Source: Moniliophthora roreri | Lineage: Eukaryota; Basidiomycota; Agaricomycetes; Agaricales; Marasmiaceae | DNA length: 54,125 bases | Direction of reading: 5' to 3' | Assembly (NCBI GenBank): GCA_001466705.2 | Contig: LATX02000030.1 | Location: 1-54,125, forward strand | Shown: positions 1 to 11,271 of the stretch, piece after piece | Layout: every line of letters starts with the position of its first letter | Numbering within the stretch: the first letter of the stretch is position 1 | Translations under genes and position numbers: made by a program | Notes under the pieces: generated by a model | Database searches by the model: none | What the model saw: the letters and a program-made list of their open reading frames with translations, nothing else | Told to the model about the DNA's origin: nothing

Positions 1-142
1 TACTTGTGTCAGTGCCACGATGAAGAACCTCTGAACTTCAGCATCCGCTGAACGAACTCGAACTTGAACTTGAGAGCTGCTTGCAAAGGGTTCTACCTTT
101 CATAAGTAGTTAAGTTGATGTTGCTGCGCAAGTAACATAACA
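1..142 (-). mobile_element. LTR fragment, family B (edge of window)
   Basis: The reverse complement of this stretch matches the first ~140 bases of the solo LTR at 45473-45907, including the TGTTA start (here at 142) and the block containing AAGTTCAAGTT. The element is read right to left and its remainder lies outside the window, so I cannot tell a solo LTR from a full element. It keeps more CpG than its right-hand neighbour. Confidence 0.75.
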
Positions 143-149
143 TGCTTCA

Positions 150-600
150 CCTTATGCTCCTTTCACTAGAGATTCTTTACCTTTGTATCCTTTTATAAAG
201 AATGTTTTGCCTTTATATTCTTACATTAAGAATTCTTCATCTTTCCTCCTTTAACTAAAGATCTTTTACTTTTACTTTTGTATTCTTCTATGAAGCATTT
301 CTTGCCTTCACCATTCTTATATCAAGAAATCTCCACTTCCATCCTTGCCTTAGCATACTTCACCTTTACCTTAGCATCTCTATATTAAGGACTCTTCACC
401 TTCACCTTTGCCTTAGCATACTTCAAATGAGCATTTTTCACCTTATGTGCTTCCAATTAACAATTCTCTGTCTTTGCCTTTATATTCTTCTATTAAGGAT
501 TCCTTATGTTCATCTTTGCCTTGATATTCCTTACCTAGCATCCTTTGATTGAGAACTCTCTACCTTATGGTCTCTTGATTAATGGTCTCTTGCCTCTGCA
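150..600. repeat. Degenerate tandem array, ~30-40 bp units
   Basis: A pyrimidine-rich unit recurs about a dozen times with drift in sequence and length. It has the general form CTTTGCCTTTATATTCTT followed by ATTAAGGATTCTT. No unit is exact, so this is an old minisatellite or an internally repeated terminus of a mobile element. No coding potential was seen. Confidence 0.6.
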
Positions 601-1205
601 GCCTTCCTGAGTTTGATATATTCTAACTTTCCCCACCTTTATGTACTGTAACATTTCAAGCACTTTGAACATTATGGATCACAGGGCACTTTTGTTTGCT
701 TGAAATGTCATGTTGGTGGTCACAAAGTGATAGGTTGAATCCAAAAAATTAGCTGAGAAACTCAAAAATAACATCTCAACTGCACTAACTTGGAATCTTA
801 AGGTAAAAGATTTAAGAAACTATTGAATACCTTAAAGCTCAATATTAGGCAAACTATTCTCATACATATTTAAACATGTCACAGGTCACTTATCTATCAG
901 CCAAAGCCCAAATTTCAGACATCTGGTCACTGGTCACATCTGCATTCAAACTGCTTGAAATGCTACAGTATTGCACAACTATACTATAAGTCAACTTCAA
1001 CTTTTGCAATAGTTATGCTATATTGAGCATGCACACCTTGTTTTTAGACATAGTGTGTAATAACCATTACCACACAGAATATATTATTCCTTTATGCTTT
1101 GAAATCACATTACATATATGCTACATAACTTGACTTTTTGTATCTGATGCTTATGCTATATACCTGTTCTGCTTTGTAGCATAACTATATAGCATATTTA
1201 TACTA
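601..1205. other. AT-rich intergenic sequence, nothing recognised
   Basis: Low-complexity AT-rich sequence with almost no CpG. I see no open frame, LTR or inverted repeat that I can support. Confidence 0.5.
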
Positions 1206-1416
1206 TAAGGGCCTGTTTGGTAAAAAAAAGCTGCAGCTTTTTTGCAGCTTTCCACCAGCTTTTGATCCAGCTTTTTGCTTGGGTCTGTCATCACATGATG
1301 GCCCAGTCAATTCAGAGTGACAGTAGTACAAAGTTGAATAAACAAACCTTTTGAGTAACTGTCACATCTGTCACATCAATCACATCAATCTTTAATATCT
1401 TGCTGTGAAGCAGTGA

Positions 1417-1872
1417 TTGAAGAATGCTGTCAATCTCTGCCTGTCCTTCTTGCTGGACACATATTTCAGCTGGCTGCATATGCAGCAGCCCTCTATCATC
1501 TTGCTTTCACCACCACCACTCAACAACCATATCACACTTCTGCACTTAGTGGGCAAGCTTGGGGTCCACAAGCATATCTTCAATTTTCTCCTTGCAGAGC
1601 TCTGCTGGCTGGGGGTTGAGAACTCCCATTATGTCAGCTTGGAAGAGAAACTTGGTATTTTTCTCTACACATGTATGACTGCATTACCAGTCCAACATAT
1701 TGGTGAACAATTTCAGTGTTCCAATGAGACTATATTACTGTTGAGTATTTTGAACATATATTTTTCACTTCTTGTGCTTAGCCAAGCTCTAGCTACTTCT
1801 GTTGAAGAGGCAGTGACTCTATCTGCTATGAAGAACTGCTACAAGCTATCTTCACTCCAAAATGCTCTCTAG
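1417..1872 (+). pseudogene. Harbinger-type transposase, N-terminal fragment
   Basis: A 151-residue open frame. The middle part (roughly residues 75-105) reads VSLEEKLGIFLYTCM and then HIGEQFQCSNETI. This resembles the helix-rich N-terminal region that precedes the DDE nuclease in fungal PIF/Harbinger transposases, where the frame SLEEKL-IFLYTC-TGLS-RHVGERFQRS is typical. The arginines expected in that stretch are replaced by glutamine, histidine or cysteine, which fits loss of CpG. The DDE domain is absent. The start is uncertain because the upstream frame is degraded. Family placement is from remembered pattern only. Confidence 0.5.
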
Positions 1873-1908
1873 AAGGGGCTTCTGCAACTAAGAGCTGCTA
1901 CTAGACTC

Positions 1909-1936
1909 ACACACACACACAACACACAACACACAC
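1909..1936. repeat. (AC)n microsatellite
   Basis: Runs of AC dinucleotides interrupted by AAC. They lie just downstream of the Harbinger fragment. Confidence 0.8.
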
Positions 1937-1990
1937 TAAAACCCACAATAGAAGCTTCTATAAGTAATAAAGCACTGTGTAGTCCACTAA

Positions 1991-3479
1991 GAGACCAAGT
2001 CTGTCTCAAGTATAATTCAGAGTGTGAAGGGGACAGAACCCTTTATACTTTCAATTGACCAGCTTAGGTTGGTATAAGGTTGTAGAGCCTAAAGACTCTA
2101 GTTAGGATGACTCAAGTGTTGCACTTAAGGGTCACAAAGTATAGGTTTTAAAATAAGTGGTTTATTGGTTGGTTATAACCAAATGTATACAGTGAGGCAA
2201 GATATATATATAAATCTTGGCTTGACTAGAAGCAACTGACTGGCAAGTGATAGAGACTTGGTCTAAAGGCTGTGCAGAGGTCTAAATTGACACTGCATGG
2301 GGCTATAGGGTGCAAGTACCAGTCAGTGCTTGAGCCTGCATCTAAAAGTACAGCTCTTTATATACAGAATAATAATTGGAAATAACAAAAAAAAGACAAA
2401 CAAACGCGATCTAGTTTTAGAGTATAAATTGTACATGTTCGTGCATAAAAGTCTGATTCTGCATAGCAATTAGCTATGTTGGGTATACTTGGTGACCAAA
2501 ATGGTTGATTTATTATGTTTTGGACCCTGCACAGAACATTGCTGGGTCAAAGGATTTTCCCACATAGCTACTTCTATGTAGCACCTGGTTCTGGACTGGC
2601 TTTGTATATAGGAACATCTCCCTCTTTACTGGTTTACTTCTGCATAGCTGCCTTCTACCATTGGATTGGTGGATATCATGGTCTAGACATCTATCGTATT
2701 CAATCTCCTTCCATTCTGTGTACAACCTTGTAGGTCATTATTGATTTCCTGCATGTGCACTGCCCATCATCAGTCCTGTGTACATCTGGATAGGTCATTA
2801 TATCTGCCTGGGAGTGTCTCCAAAGCTCCACATAGGAACAAGTTCCAACTATGTACTAGTTTTGATAGTAATAATGAAATGACAAGTCTCTTGATGCATT
2901 ATCATGCAATGTGATTGCAAAGCAAGCAATCTAGTGCACTTAGACTGTGGATCCTGCTGATATCCATTCCTTTGTATTCAGAATTAGTGGTTTCTGGCCC
3001 ATTTTATTGACCAAGGATCCTCACAGCAATGCTTCACTGTAATGTAGAGGGCTAGTATAGTCTACTAACCTCATCTAAATTGTGTTACAGTGTCAATTAT
3101 TAGACTTATTAGACTCAGTGCTTAAAGCTTAGATGCTATATTAGAGCTCTCAGATTATCAAGTCATGTGAATATCACATGTACTCTGGGCTCTTTTTCTA
3201 GTATTTAATGTAAAAAGTGCATGATTTTGTGTCTAGGCCAAAATTAGGCACATCATCTCCTCCAAACTGAACTACTGACTGTTCCAGTAATATACCAATT
3301 TTATATACTTTTCAAATGACCATTGAAAAATGGGATAAGGAACTTCTATGCAGTAGCAATAGATTCCAAACCTAGATACCCATATACTGCACAGAGGGCC
3401 TAGCTTGAGTCGTGCTTCCAATACCCAAGATTGTATTTATTGGTGACCTGCATACCTATATATAGTATGGGATTACTAT
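1991..3479. other. CpG-poor non-coding sequence
   Basis: No gene is supported. A short direct repeat is visible: TGTGTACA...TAGGTCATTAT occurs near 2717 and again near 2779, about 62 bases apart. The short open frames near 2515-2733 lie on opposite strands over the same bases and look like chance frames. It may be interior sequence of an old retroelement. Confidence 0.4.
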
Positions 3480-4220
3480 TGTGACAAGGGACTGAACCCA
3501 TATATGTTCATTTTGTGATTTTTCCTGTGATCAGTACAATATATACCTATTATTATAATTTTATTGTAGATATTTGTTTCCAGCAGTATATAAGGCCAGC
3601 CATTTTGTAAGTGGGAGCAAGAGGAATCTGCCCCACCACTATGCAATATTTGTATGTGGCTATTGTTTGTGTAGAGAAATCACATTCAATCAGATTTTCC
3701 TCCTCACATCAGGCCCTAGGGACTCAGAGTAGACCTAGTTGAGATATAAGACTATAAACCAAACTTGATAGTGATGGCAAAGCCAGATATTTGTTCTGTG
3801 CTTTAGTGAATAGTCATTTTCAAGTCAAGAGAAGACTTTGTATCAGAAAGTTTTGGTGGCTTTCTGGAGGCAGCTAGTGTTTTGCTAGTGTTGACGCATC
3901 TTAGAGAGGGCTCAGGCTACATTGGAAGTAGAAGTTTTCCTGCTTAAGTGCATTACAGATCACAATTAAGAGGGTTGTATCCAGTACAAGAGGTACTGTA
4001 GTCTTTGATTACTTGAGTTATCACTTCAGAGTAGTCTTACCATTGCCTCAGCACAATTAGCTGTTGTATTTAGGCTTGATTGAGAGAGTAGAAACCAGAA
4101 AACACACAATAAAACAATTTATTAAACAAATATATCCTTGTAGTCTCTATGTTGGTAAACGAATACATGCTTATTTGGTTCACAAACATCAAATAGAGTC
4201 TAAGTGCAGTAACTCTGATC
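3480..4220 (+). mobile_element. LTR-like segment, family D copy 1
   Basis: It begins TGTGAC. About 110 bases in there is a TATA-like GTATATAAGG (3587-3596), followed by TTTTCCTCCTCACATCAGGCCC. The same order of landmarks is found at 11272-12021. The segment ends with a 21-base block (4200-4220, CTAAGTGCAG...) that is identical at 12001, 47870 and 48562. I interpret it as an LTR with its promoter; the exact right end and the target duplication are not defined. The two copies are only loosely similar outside these landmarks. Confidence 0.4.
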
Positions 4221-5246
4221 ATGCTGAACCACACTCTGCACATCACTACACACACACATAGACAATAGTAGAGCAGGATCTGATCAACAGATCAGCTCTT
4301 TGTGTAGCACATTCAAGTGGTATTACCAGTCAGCATCCTGGGTAGATTATACAACAGTGGACTTGTCTACATTCTTCATACACTTCCATCGATATGATTG
4401 GGACCTCCACCAGTGTTTCCATTCATATATGTAAGACCTTGGGCATGTAAATTACACCTTTGGAAATTCAAATACTGACCCATATATTGTTAAATCTGCC
4501 TATGACATCATTCCTTCCTCTAGCGCTCGTTAGCGCTTGTCCCATCAAACTCTATAATGTCAAGAAGCACAGATTATTGTGCTTGTAACTATGCCAATGC
4601 TTCTTTTAGATACTGTTGTATTCACCAGCATATAGTAAAACATTGGGCCTTCCTCCTAAAAGAGTAAAGTATGCTCGAACACCCTTAGTCCTTGGTTCAG
4701 CGGTCTTCTTGTTATTACTCAAGGCCAGGTTTTTTTCCTTTTTCAGTAAGCCTCCTTTAATTCTCTCTTATATGATGTTACACAAGTCGTGGATCCCATT
4801 CAACATGGAGTGCAGGGTTGAACCTCCTGTGTGCAGTCTATTGAAAACCCACCCTGTGTACTACCTGTGGTGCTGCAACAACTCTAACTACAGTGGGTAA
4901 TACCCTCTGCACTCGAGTCAGAAGAGAGATAAGAAAAAGGGTGATCTGGCATGGACTCTAGGTTAACACAATGTTGAACTCAACAGATGCAAGTCAATGC
5001 CTAGCCCAAATGACCAAGTTAGTTTAACTACTGAGATATGTACAAGAGACAATTGCCTAGCCCAAATGACCAAGAGGTCAAGATGGGGAACTAGGCTACA
5101 AAGGTCTGGTATAAATACAAGGAGTCTGTCTTAGTGAGAATAACTGATGGAAATGAAAGAATGATCCAGAAGGAAACCTGGGTGGAATGGAATGTTCTAT
5201 GGAAGGGTGGCTGTAGTAGTATAAATATGGTAAGTAATCAGATAAA
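4135..5246. repeat. Contig-end duplicate (left copy)
   Basis: This 1112-base stretch appears identical to 5248-6359, displaced by 1113 bases, and is separated from it only by the single N at 5247. It contains a truncated copy of the solo LTR (from 4866). The pattern is that of two overlapping contigs joined without merging, so nothing here should be counted as a second biological copy. Confidence 0.85.
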
Positions 5247-5247
5247 N

Positions 5248-5978
5248 TCCTTGTAGTCTCTATGTTGGTAAACGAATACATGCTTATTTGGTTCACAAAC
5301 ATCAAATAGAGTCTAAGTGCAGTAACTCTGATCATGCTGAACCACACTCTGCACATCACTACACACACACATAGACAATAGTAGAGCAGGATCTGATCAA
5401 CAGATCAGCTCTTTGTGTAGCACATTCAAGTGGTATTACCAGTCAGCATCCTGGGTAGATTATACAACAGTGGACTTGTCTACATTCTTCATACACTTCC
5501 ATCGATATGATTGGGACCTCCACCAGTGTTTCCATTCATATATGTAAGACCTTGGGCATGTAAATTACACCTTTGGAAATTCAAATACTGACCCATATAT
5601 TGTTAAATCTGCCTATGACATCATTCCTTCCTCTAGCGCTCGTTAGCGCTTGTCCCATCAAACTCTATAATGTCAAGAAGCACAGATTATTGTGCTTGTA
5701 ACTATGCCAATGCTTCTTTTAGATACTGTTGTATTCACCAGCATATAGTAAAACATTGGGCCTTCCTCCTAAAAGAGTAAAGTATGCTCGAACACCCTTA
5801 GTCCTTGGTTCAGCGGTCTTCTTGTTATTACTCAAGGCCAGGTTTTTTTCCTTTTTCAGTAAGCCTCCTTTAATTCTCTCTTATATGATGTTACACAAGT
5901 CGTGGATCCCATTCAACATGGAGTGCAGGGTTGAACCTCCTGTGTGCAGTCTATTGAAAACCCACCCTGTGTACTACC
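5248..5978. other. LTR-D tail plus non-coding spacer (right copy)
   Basis: It repeats 4135-4865. It holds the 21-base conserved block (5313-5333), a small hairpin CTGATCAACAGATCAG and a short direct repeat TAGCGCTCGTTAGCGCTT. The 94-residue open frame at 5729-6013 runs into the solo LTR and has no recognisable similarity, so I do not call it a gene. Confidence 0.5.
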
Positions 5979-6432
5979 TGTGGTGCTGCAACAACTCTAA
6001 CTACAGTGGGTAATACCCTCTGCACTCGAGTCAGAAGAGAGATAAGAAAAAGGGTGATCTGGCATGGACTCTAGGTTAACACAATGTTGAACTCAACAGA
6101 TGCAAGTCAATGCCTAGCCCAAATGACCAAGTTAGTTTAACTACTGAGATATGTACAAGAGACAATTGCCTAGCCCAAATGACCAAGAGGTCAAGATGGG
6201 GAACTAGGCTACAAAGGTCTGGTATAAATACAAGGAGTCTGTCTTAGTGAGAATAACTGATGGAAATGAAAGAATGATCCAGAAGGAAACCTGGGTGGAA
6301 TGGAATGTTCTATGGAAGGGTGGCTGTAGTAGTATAAATATGGTAAGTAATCAGATAAATAGATGAGAGATAAAAGATAAGATAACTGGACTTAGAATGG
6401 AAAATGAAGGGAAAAAGCTATGCTCCATCACA
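5979..6432 (-). mobile_element. Solo LTR, gypsy family A, minus strand
   Basis: The reverse complement aligns along its whole length with the LTRs at 40711-41166 and 46652-47107. It starts TGTGATGGAG and ends in CA. Flanking bases CTACC (5974-5978) and CTACT (6433-6437) form an imperfect five-base target duplication differing by one C/T change. No internal region adjoins it, so it is a solo LTR left by recombination between the two ends of an element. It has diverged clearly from the other two and is older. Confidence 0.8.
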
Positions 6433-6492
6433 CTACTGCTTCTAGGTCCCCATTATTCCTGCACATGACCCAAGAGGCCCAACATTTCCTGG

Positions 6493-6500
6493 TATAAAAG
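6493..6500 (+). promoter_or_regulatory. TATA-like box upstream of the Cys-cluster gene
   Basis: TATAAAAG lies about 60 bases before the first ATG (6559) of the decayed gene that follows. Spacing and sequence fit a core promoter; this is inference from position only. Confidence 0.45.
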
Positions 6501-6558
6501 TAACATCCTCCATGCTTAGGACTTCGTCAAATTTTCACTAAGATCCAATACTGTTACT

Positions 6559-9500
6559 ATGTCCTCCTGTGGCAGCTCTTCTTGATCATCTTCCTCTAGC
6601 TCTTACCATACTGCTGAAGCAGTGTCACCCAAGTTGACTGACATTGACCAGGACTATGCTGTGTGTTCTACACATAACACAGATACCTTTGAGTTCTTTG
6701 CAGGGATGTCAACACCTTCCACTGAAATCTCCACAGAGGATTTTTCCTCCCCTTTTGACTTGGATTTCATAACTCAAGAATTTTTCGAGGTGGATGAGCT
6801 AGGTCCCCCACCAACTTTTATGGACCCTCCTTATTATTGACTCCTCTGCATTTGGGCCATGGCCATTCTAATCAACAAGGCCAAAAGCACTCTGGCCACT
6901 ATTCATTGCTCTTTATACCAATGCATGGTACAATTTCAATGACATTCTTCACTATGCAGGACCCAATGATCTCACTCTAACTCTGCTTCACTGTTTGGCT
7001 TTCCAGCCCTATGGCCCCATGTTCATCCTGGATTGGCTACAACTGTTCCAATCCTCAATCAAGCAGTTGGTCATTGAGGATGGCAAACAAAGGTTCATGC
7101 ACCCTCAATGCTAGCAATGGTTTGGCCATGCCATCATCTACACCAGCCTCCATGTAAGTTGATTCCCAATTTCTTTTTTCTAATTAACATCTAACTCTTT
7201 TCTTTTCTAGGTCAACAGCTGTGATCCTGCTAAGGATGTGCCTGTGCCACATCTTGATGAGGAATTGCTTGTGGACACTTTTGATTATCACTCTCAATTT
7301 GGGCTATGCGACCAGTCTGATGCTGCTTTTGAGGTATATCTTATCTTCTCCTCTTTTCACAGGTACCATTTACTGACTGCTACATGTAGGTAACCTTTGG
7401 TTTTTCACTGAATTTTCTCTCACAATACATCCACTGCCCTCCACACTCTGGGACTCATTCCTGGAGCTATGCACACAACATGTTTGCCCAGGTCCAGCAT
7501 CCAAAACACAAATTCTGCTGGGCTTTACTATCATCTTTACCTCAACTCTCTGCTGTCTGCAATATAAGTTGGTATCTCCTTCCAGAATCCGCTTCTGACT
7601 TTCATTTAAATTTAGTTCTTCAACTGACAACCTGATCAAGATACATTTGATGAGTTGCATTGGTATGCTTACTATGTAGTAAGCCAATCCTCCCATATAT
7701 ATATATTTGTTGTACTGAATTTCTTTTCAGCAGCAGGCATTGATTGACTTGGCTGCTCTATGGCCAAAAACTAATTCTCCTGTCCCCGCATTGCTTGCTG
7801 GTGTCTTGTTGTCTGACTACATGTTGGATGGAGAGACATACAACCCAACTTACAAGTCAGACATTGATACTGACAACTTAGAGGCTTGGTCCTCTGCATA
7901 TGAATCTGATGCAGAGACCAAACCCTACTTGTTTAACAACCACTTGGTTAGTTCAATTTTCTCATTTCTTTCACTATTCTTGACATTAAAACTTTCTTCC
8001 TTTTGAAGGGTTACAGTGAAGATGACCTGTCTGATCTGGCTCGGATCAAGCAAGAGCCAGTGGCCAACTCCATTCTTCTGCATACACCTCTGGCATGCTC
8101 ACCATCTCCTAATGCCACTCCTGCCAAACCTTCTCCATTACAAACTCTGACCTTCTTACCAACACCTCTGCGCAAGGGGCTTAACAGTCAAATCCCTTTT
8201 TCTCATGACACTGCATTGGTCTCAGGAGGTGCACATCTGCTCTTGATGAGATTGTCTGAGGGTATGATCCCTCCATCTGTGGGACTTGACACTATGGTAA
8301 TGGATTACTTTGAACATCCTGTATGTTGTTTTTCTTTTGTTAGTTTGTTTGTGGCAATTGTTCACTTGTATTACACTTTCTAGGAGGCTTATGGTTCTAG
8401 ATCAAGGACCGCCACAAAAAAGGGTAAGGCCAAAGCCAAGGTCAATGATCCACCTGCCACAGAAACTTCTGACTCTTTATAAACCTACAATGCAGCCAAC
8501 TTCTTCCAAGGTGACATCCAGCATAGAGGTATCATGCAATACAAAGGAAGAAAAGGTGGCAAGAAAGGAGAGGGTGAAGGTATACCCTTCCTTTGCCTTT
8601 TTGTCTTTTCCTTTTACTAATTTCTTTTTGCTAGTTAATGACACCTTTTCAGTCATTAAAACCTCTGGCCAAGGAGTTTCAGCTTTTCAATAGCACCTAC
8701 CAGGGCTTCTCTAATGTTAACACTCTTTCTGTCTGCTTGGTGTGTTCCCTTATCCCTGGAGGATACCCTTGTCGCTTTTCTCCCAGGTCTAAAAATTGTA
8801 CACCTTGCAAGAAACATCACCTCAAATGCTCTAACAGCCTTTTGGTTGAGGAGCTCAAGTTGATGTTTCAGCAACTCCTTCTTCCATTTTCTGGTTTGAT
8901 GCCAGGTATGTTTTTCTTTTTACTATTTTTTGTTGCTTATCTGACTTTTATTCTGGCAGCTCTGATGGACAATTTCTCCCTACTCAAGTCTTTCCTGTCC
9001 AAGGCCACATGGGAACAAGCAGAGGCTGCCACCTCTATAAAAATAGTTCACCAAATCCTCAACTGTCTCTGTATTGCTGCTCTGGACCCTCAACACTTCC
9101 TTTATGCAATTTGGTTGTGGAATGGGCATCGAGAACTTGAGCCTGCCATTGGTGATGACACCTGGGCCTGCTTTTGTTCTCTGATGAACTATACTTGGAC
9201 CAACTTTGAAGAGGCTCAGAAACATCAGCATGACATTCTTCATCACCCTGACCCCTTTGTCAACTTCACTCCCATGCCATTCGATACATCTGCTGTTCCT
9301 CCATCAAACCTTTCCTTTACATCATCCAGACATTCTCGAGCTATCAGTGCAGCCCAAGTCTGGATGTACATGAAGGCAATCAATCATGCACTATTGGAGA
9401 TGCAGATCAAAGCCAGTTTCATCAAGAAGAGCTTGTCAGAGGAGGACTGATTCCTTTCTCATTCTCCAGTGCCTCTATCAATGCCTTCTTCTGTTCCTCT

Positions 9501-9610
9501 ATGGAAATGTTCCTCAAAGAAGCATAAGGCTCCCATTGAAGATGCTCAAAAACCTATGCCTCTATTGTGAAAACATGAGGCCTGTGGTGCCAAAATACTC
9601 CTGAAAAAGG
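6559..9610 (+). pseudogene. Multi-intron gene with six-cysteine cluster, decayed
   Basis: A run of exon-like frames separated by GT...AG introns of about 54-63 bases with pyrimidine-rich 3' ends. Introns are visible at 7154-7210, near 7930-8009, near 8320-8383, near 8580-8635 and near 8906-8960. The exon near 8710-8835 encodes cysteines spaced C-x2-C-x8-C-x8-C-x2-C-x6-C. That resembles, without matching exactly, the fungal Zn2Cys6 DNA-binding cluster. Upstream exons are acidic and rich in Ser, Pro and Thr; one has a basic patch (KKGKAKAK). In-frame stops TGA at 6583, at 6838 and after residue 270 of the last exon, plus a frameshift near 6880, show that it is dead. The three TGA codons could each come from CGA. 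It may be the accessory or DNA-binding protein of a mobile element, perhaps the one carrying the recombinase at 13.9 kb. Function is not established. Confidence 0.5.
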
Positions 9611-10031
9611 TATATATAAGTTCTTGATTCTCAGTTTTGTTTGCAAGTTGGTTCAGTGTGGTTTACTGTTACTGCAACGTCAAGAATAATTCTCAATGTT
9701 TTGCTCAGTAGTTCAGAGATGAATGCCTTCAAAACAACTTCTCAGATCAAGATTGGTGTTTGTTTGGTATAATATTTACTGGTTTGTAGTTTTATTAATC
9801 ACTTCGAAAGCAAATACTGGTATAGATTTTTCGACCAGAAACTGCCCAAAGAATAAACTTCTTCTAAGTGAGAACAAAGGTACCTCTTGTACCCAAATAT
9901 AGCCCTCTTAGCTATGTTCTGCAACAATTCTCAAGAGGACAAATCTTCTAGACACTGCTAGCCTGAAACCCTCTCTGATTCACGTCAAAACACCAGACTA
10001 TACTGATGCACATCAGCTACCCTCTTAGTAG
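9611..10031. other. Non-coding sequence shared with 47.2-47.45 kb
   Basis: Homologous, with scattered substitutions, to 47200-47447. No gene is visible. It appears to be interior sequence of the same mobile unit as the preceding pseudogene. Confidence 0.5.
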
Positions 10032-10355
10032 ACTGATACAATGTTTCTCTTATCAGAAAACACACCTCTTGCATTAAAAACTAAGCTCTTCCTAGCTTTT
10101 ATTTATATTTCTGGTTTGGGTTACAATCTCAGGTCTCAACTAGCCTGTGCCTCTTGCACAACTAAATAAGCTAGGGCCCAAAGTGGTTGAAAAATACTGA
10201 TTGCTAGTAGCTCTTCTACCTGAACAACAACATCATACACTCTGGTAATTGGTGGGCAGTATCTTTCCTGCTTTCCACCTACAAAACATGTTCTCTTATA
10301 TACCCTACAACATAAATAATCTAATATATCTGTCACTAATACAAATAAAACTAAG
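10032..10355 (-). mobile_element. LTR-like element C, copy 1
   Basis: Three copies are present (also 47981-48296 and 48673-48996), all in the same orientation. On the minus strand there is a TATA-like GGTATATAAG and, downstream, AATAAAAG, in the order expected of an LTR promoter and poly(A) signal. The related sequence at 12101-12120 lacks the element, so it is a discrete insertion. Clean TG...CA ends and a target duplication could not be fixed. Confidence 0.45.
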
Positions 10356-11271
10356 TCGGTAATATGTCGAACCTAGAAAAGACCCACTTTTATTCATTTT
10401 TACACTATTTCTGAATTGGAACACTTTAATATGACACGAGATAATGGGTAATAAGGACTAGAGTGAGCCCAGTCTGCTAGTCATTGCCTTAGAGAAGCTG
10501 TAGTACCTGGGAAAGTACGAAGAGCTATATGATACGCTATACAGAGGTGTCTAAGCTGTACTTTCTGACCTATCTATGTATCAGATCCAAAGCAGATCAC
10601 TCCCGAAACCTGTAGGGAATCTAACTATGGCCCAATGAACACATTGGCTAGTTAACCAAGCTCTCAAAAGTGCTATCAATGGGATTTTAACTTCTACTTT
10701 ACTTTTCTATGACATCTGCAAAGTGCAAGCTGCAGTCAAACAGTACAGAGGTACTTAGAGGAGACATCAAAACAGAAAGACGGCTTAGAACAGGAACGAT
10801 CATAGAACGATCCTCCTCTGAAGTCAATATATGGATCAGAGTCAAAGCAGGCGATCTCTTAATAAAGAATTCACCGGCGGCTAAACAATATGCGATAAGC
10901 AAACTAGGTACAAAGACTGCTCAGAAAGACAGAAATCACTTCCAAAGGACATTCACTACCTATAGACAGATACAACGAGACATATGAAGAATATCTAATG
11001 TGCAAGAAATCCTAAATAAGACCGAGTGTGCATTGTCAAAGGAGATAGGGACAATAACAGCATGTTCCAACCTTGGAAACTTTGGCATCTAGGCCTCTGC
11101 TGATGTGCAGATACTAGAAAAGGGGAAATGCTGTCAAAAGACGGGACAGATACAGCCATCCGCTCGTAGATACCTGACTTAGAAAAGAGAAAATACAAAT
11201 TATAGAGTCTAGAACGCCTGGAGGCATAGATACCCGTGCGGATATGGTCGGATACCCTAGTGGCCAGACTC
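10356..11271. other. CpG-retaining unidentified block
   Basis: This ~0.9 kb has about twenty CpGs, while the kilobases on either side have almost none. It is absent from the otherwise parallel sequence at 47.4 kb, although an N sits at that junction. A 92-residue plus-strand frame (10709-10987), basic and hydrophilic, is the best open frame, but I recognise nothing in it. A relatively young insertion is the simplest reading. Confidence 0.4.

Larger units (their letters stand above)
1206..1990 (+). mobile_element. PIF/Harbinger-like DNA transposon fragment
   Basis: It starts with TAA (1206-1208) followed by GGGCCTGTTTGG. This is the combination expected of a PIF/Harbinger terminus with a three-base target site. 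Next come self-complementary AAGCTGCAGCTT motifs (about 1230-1275) and a reading frame resembling the N-terminal region of these transposases. No matching inverted terminus CCAAACAGGCCC was found downstream, so the element is truncated on the right; 1990 is an approximate limit. Confidence 0.5.

Noticed and set aside
4616..6013. Two identical 94-residue plus-strand frames as a tandem gene pair
   Set aside because: They are the same frame seen on both sides of the contig join at 5247, and the frame runs into a solo LTR.
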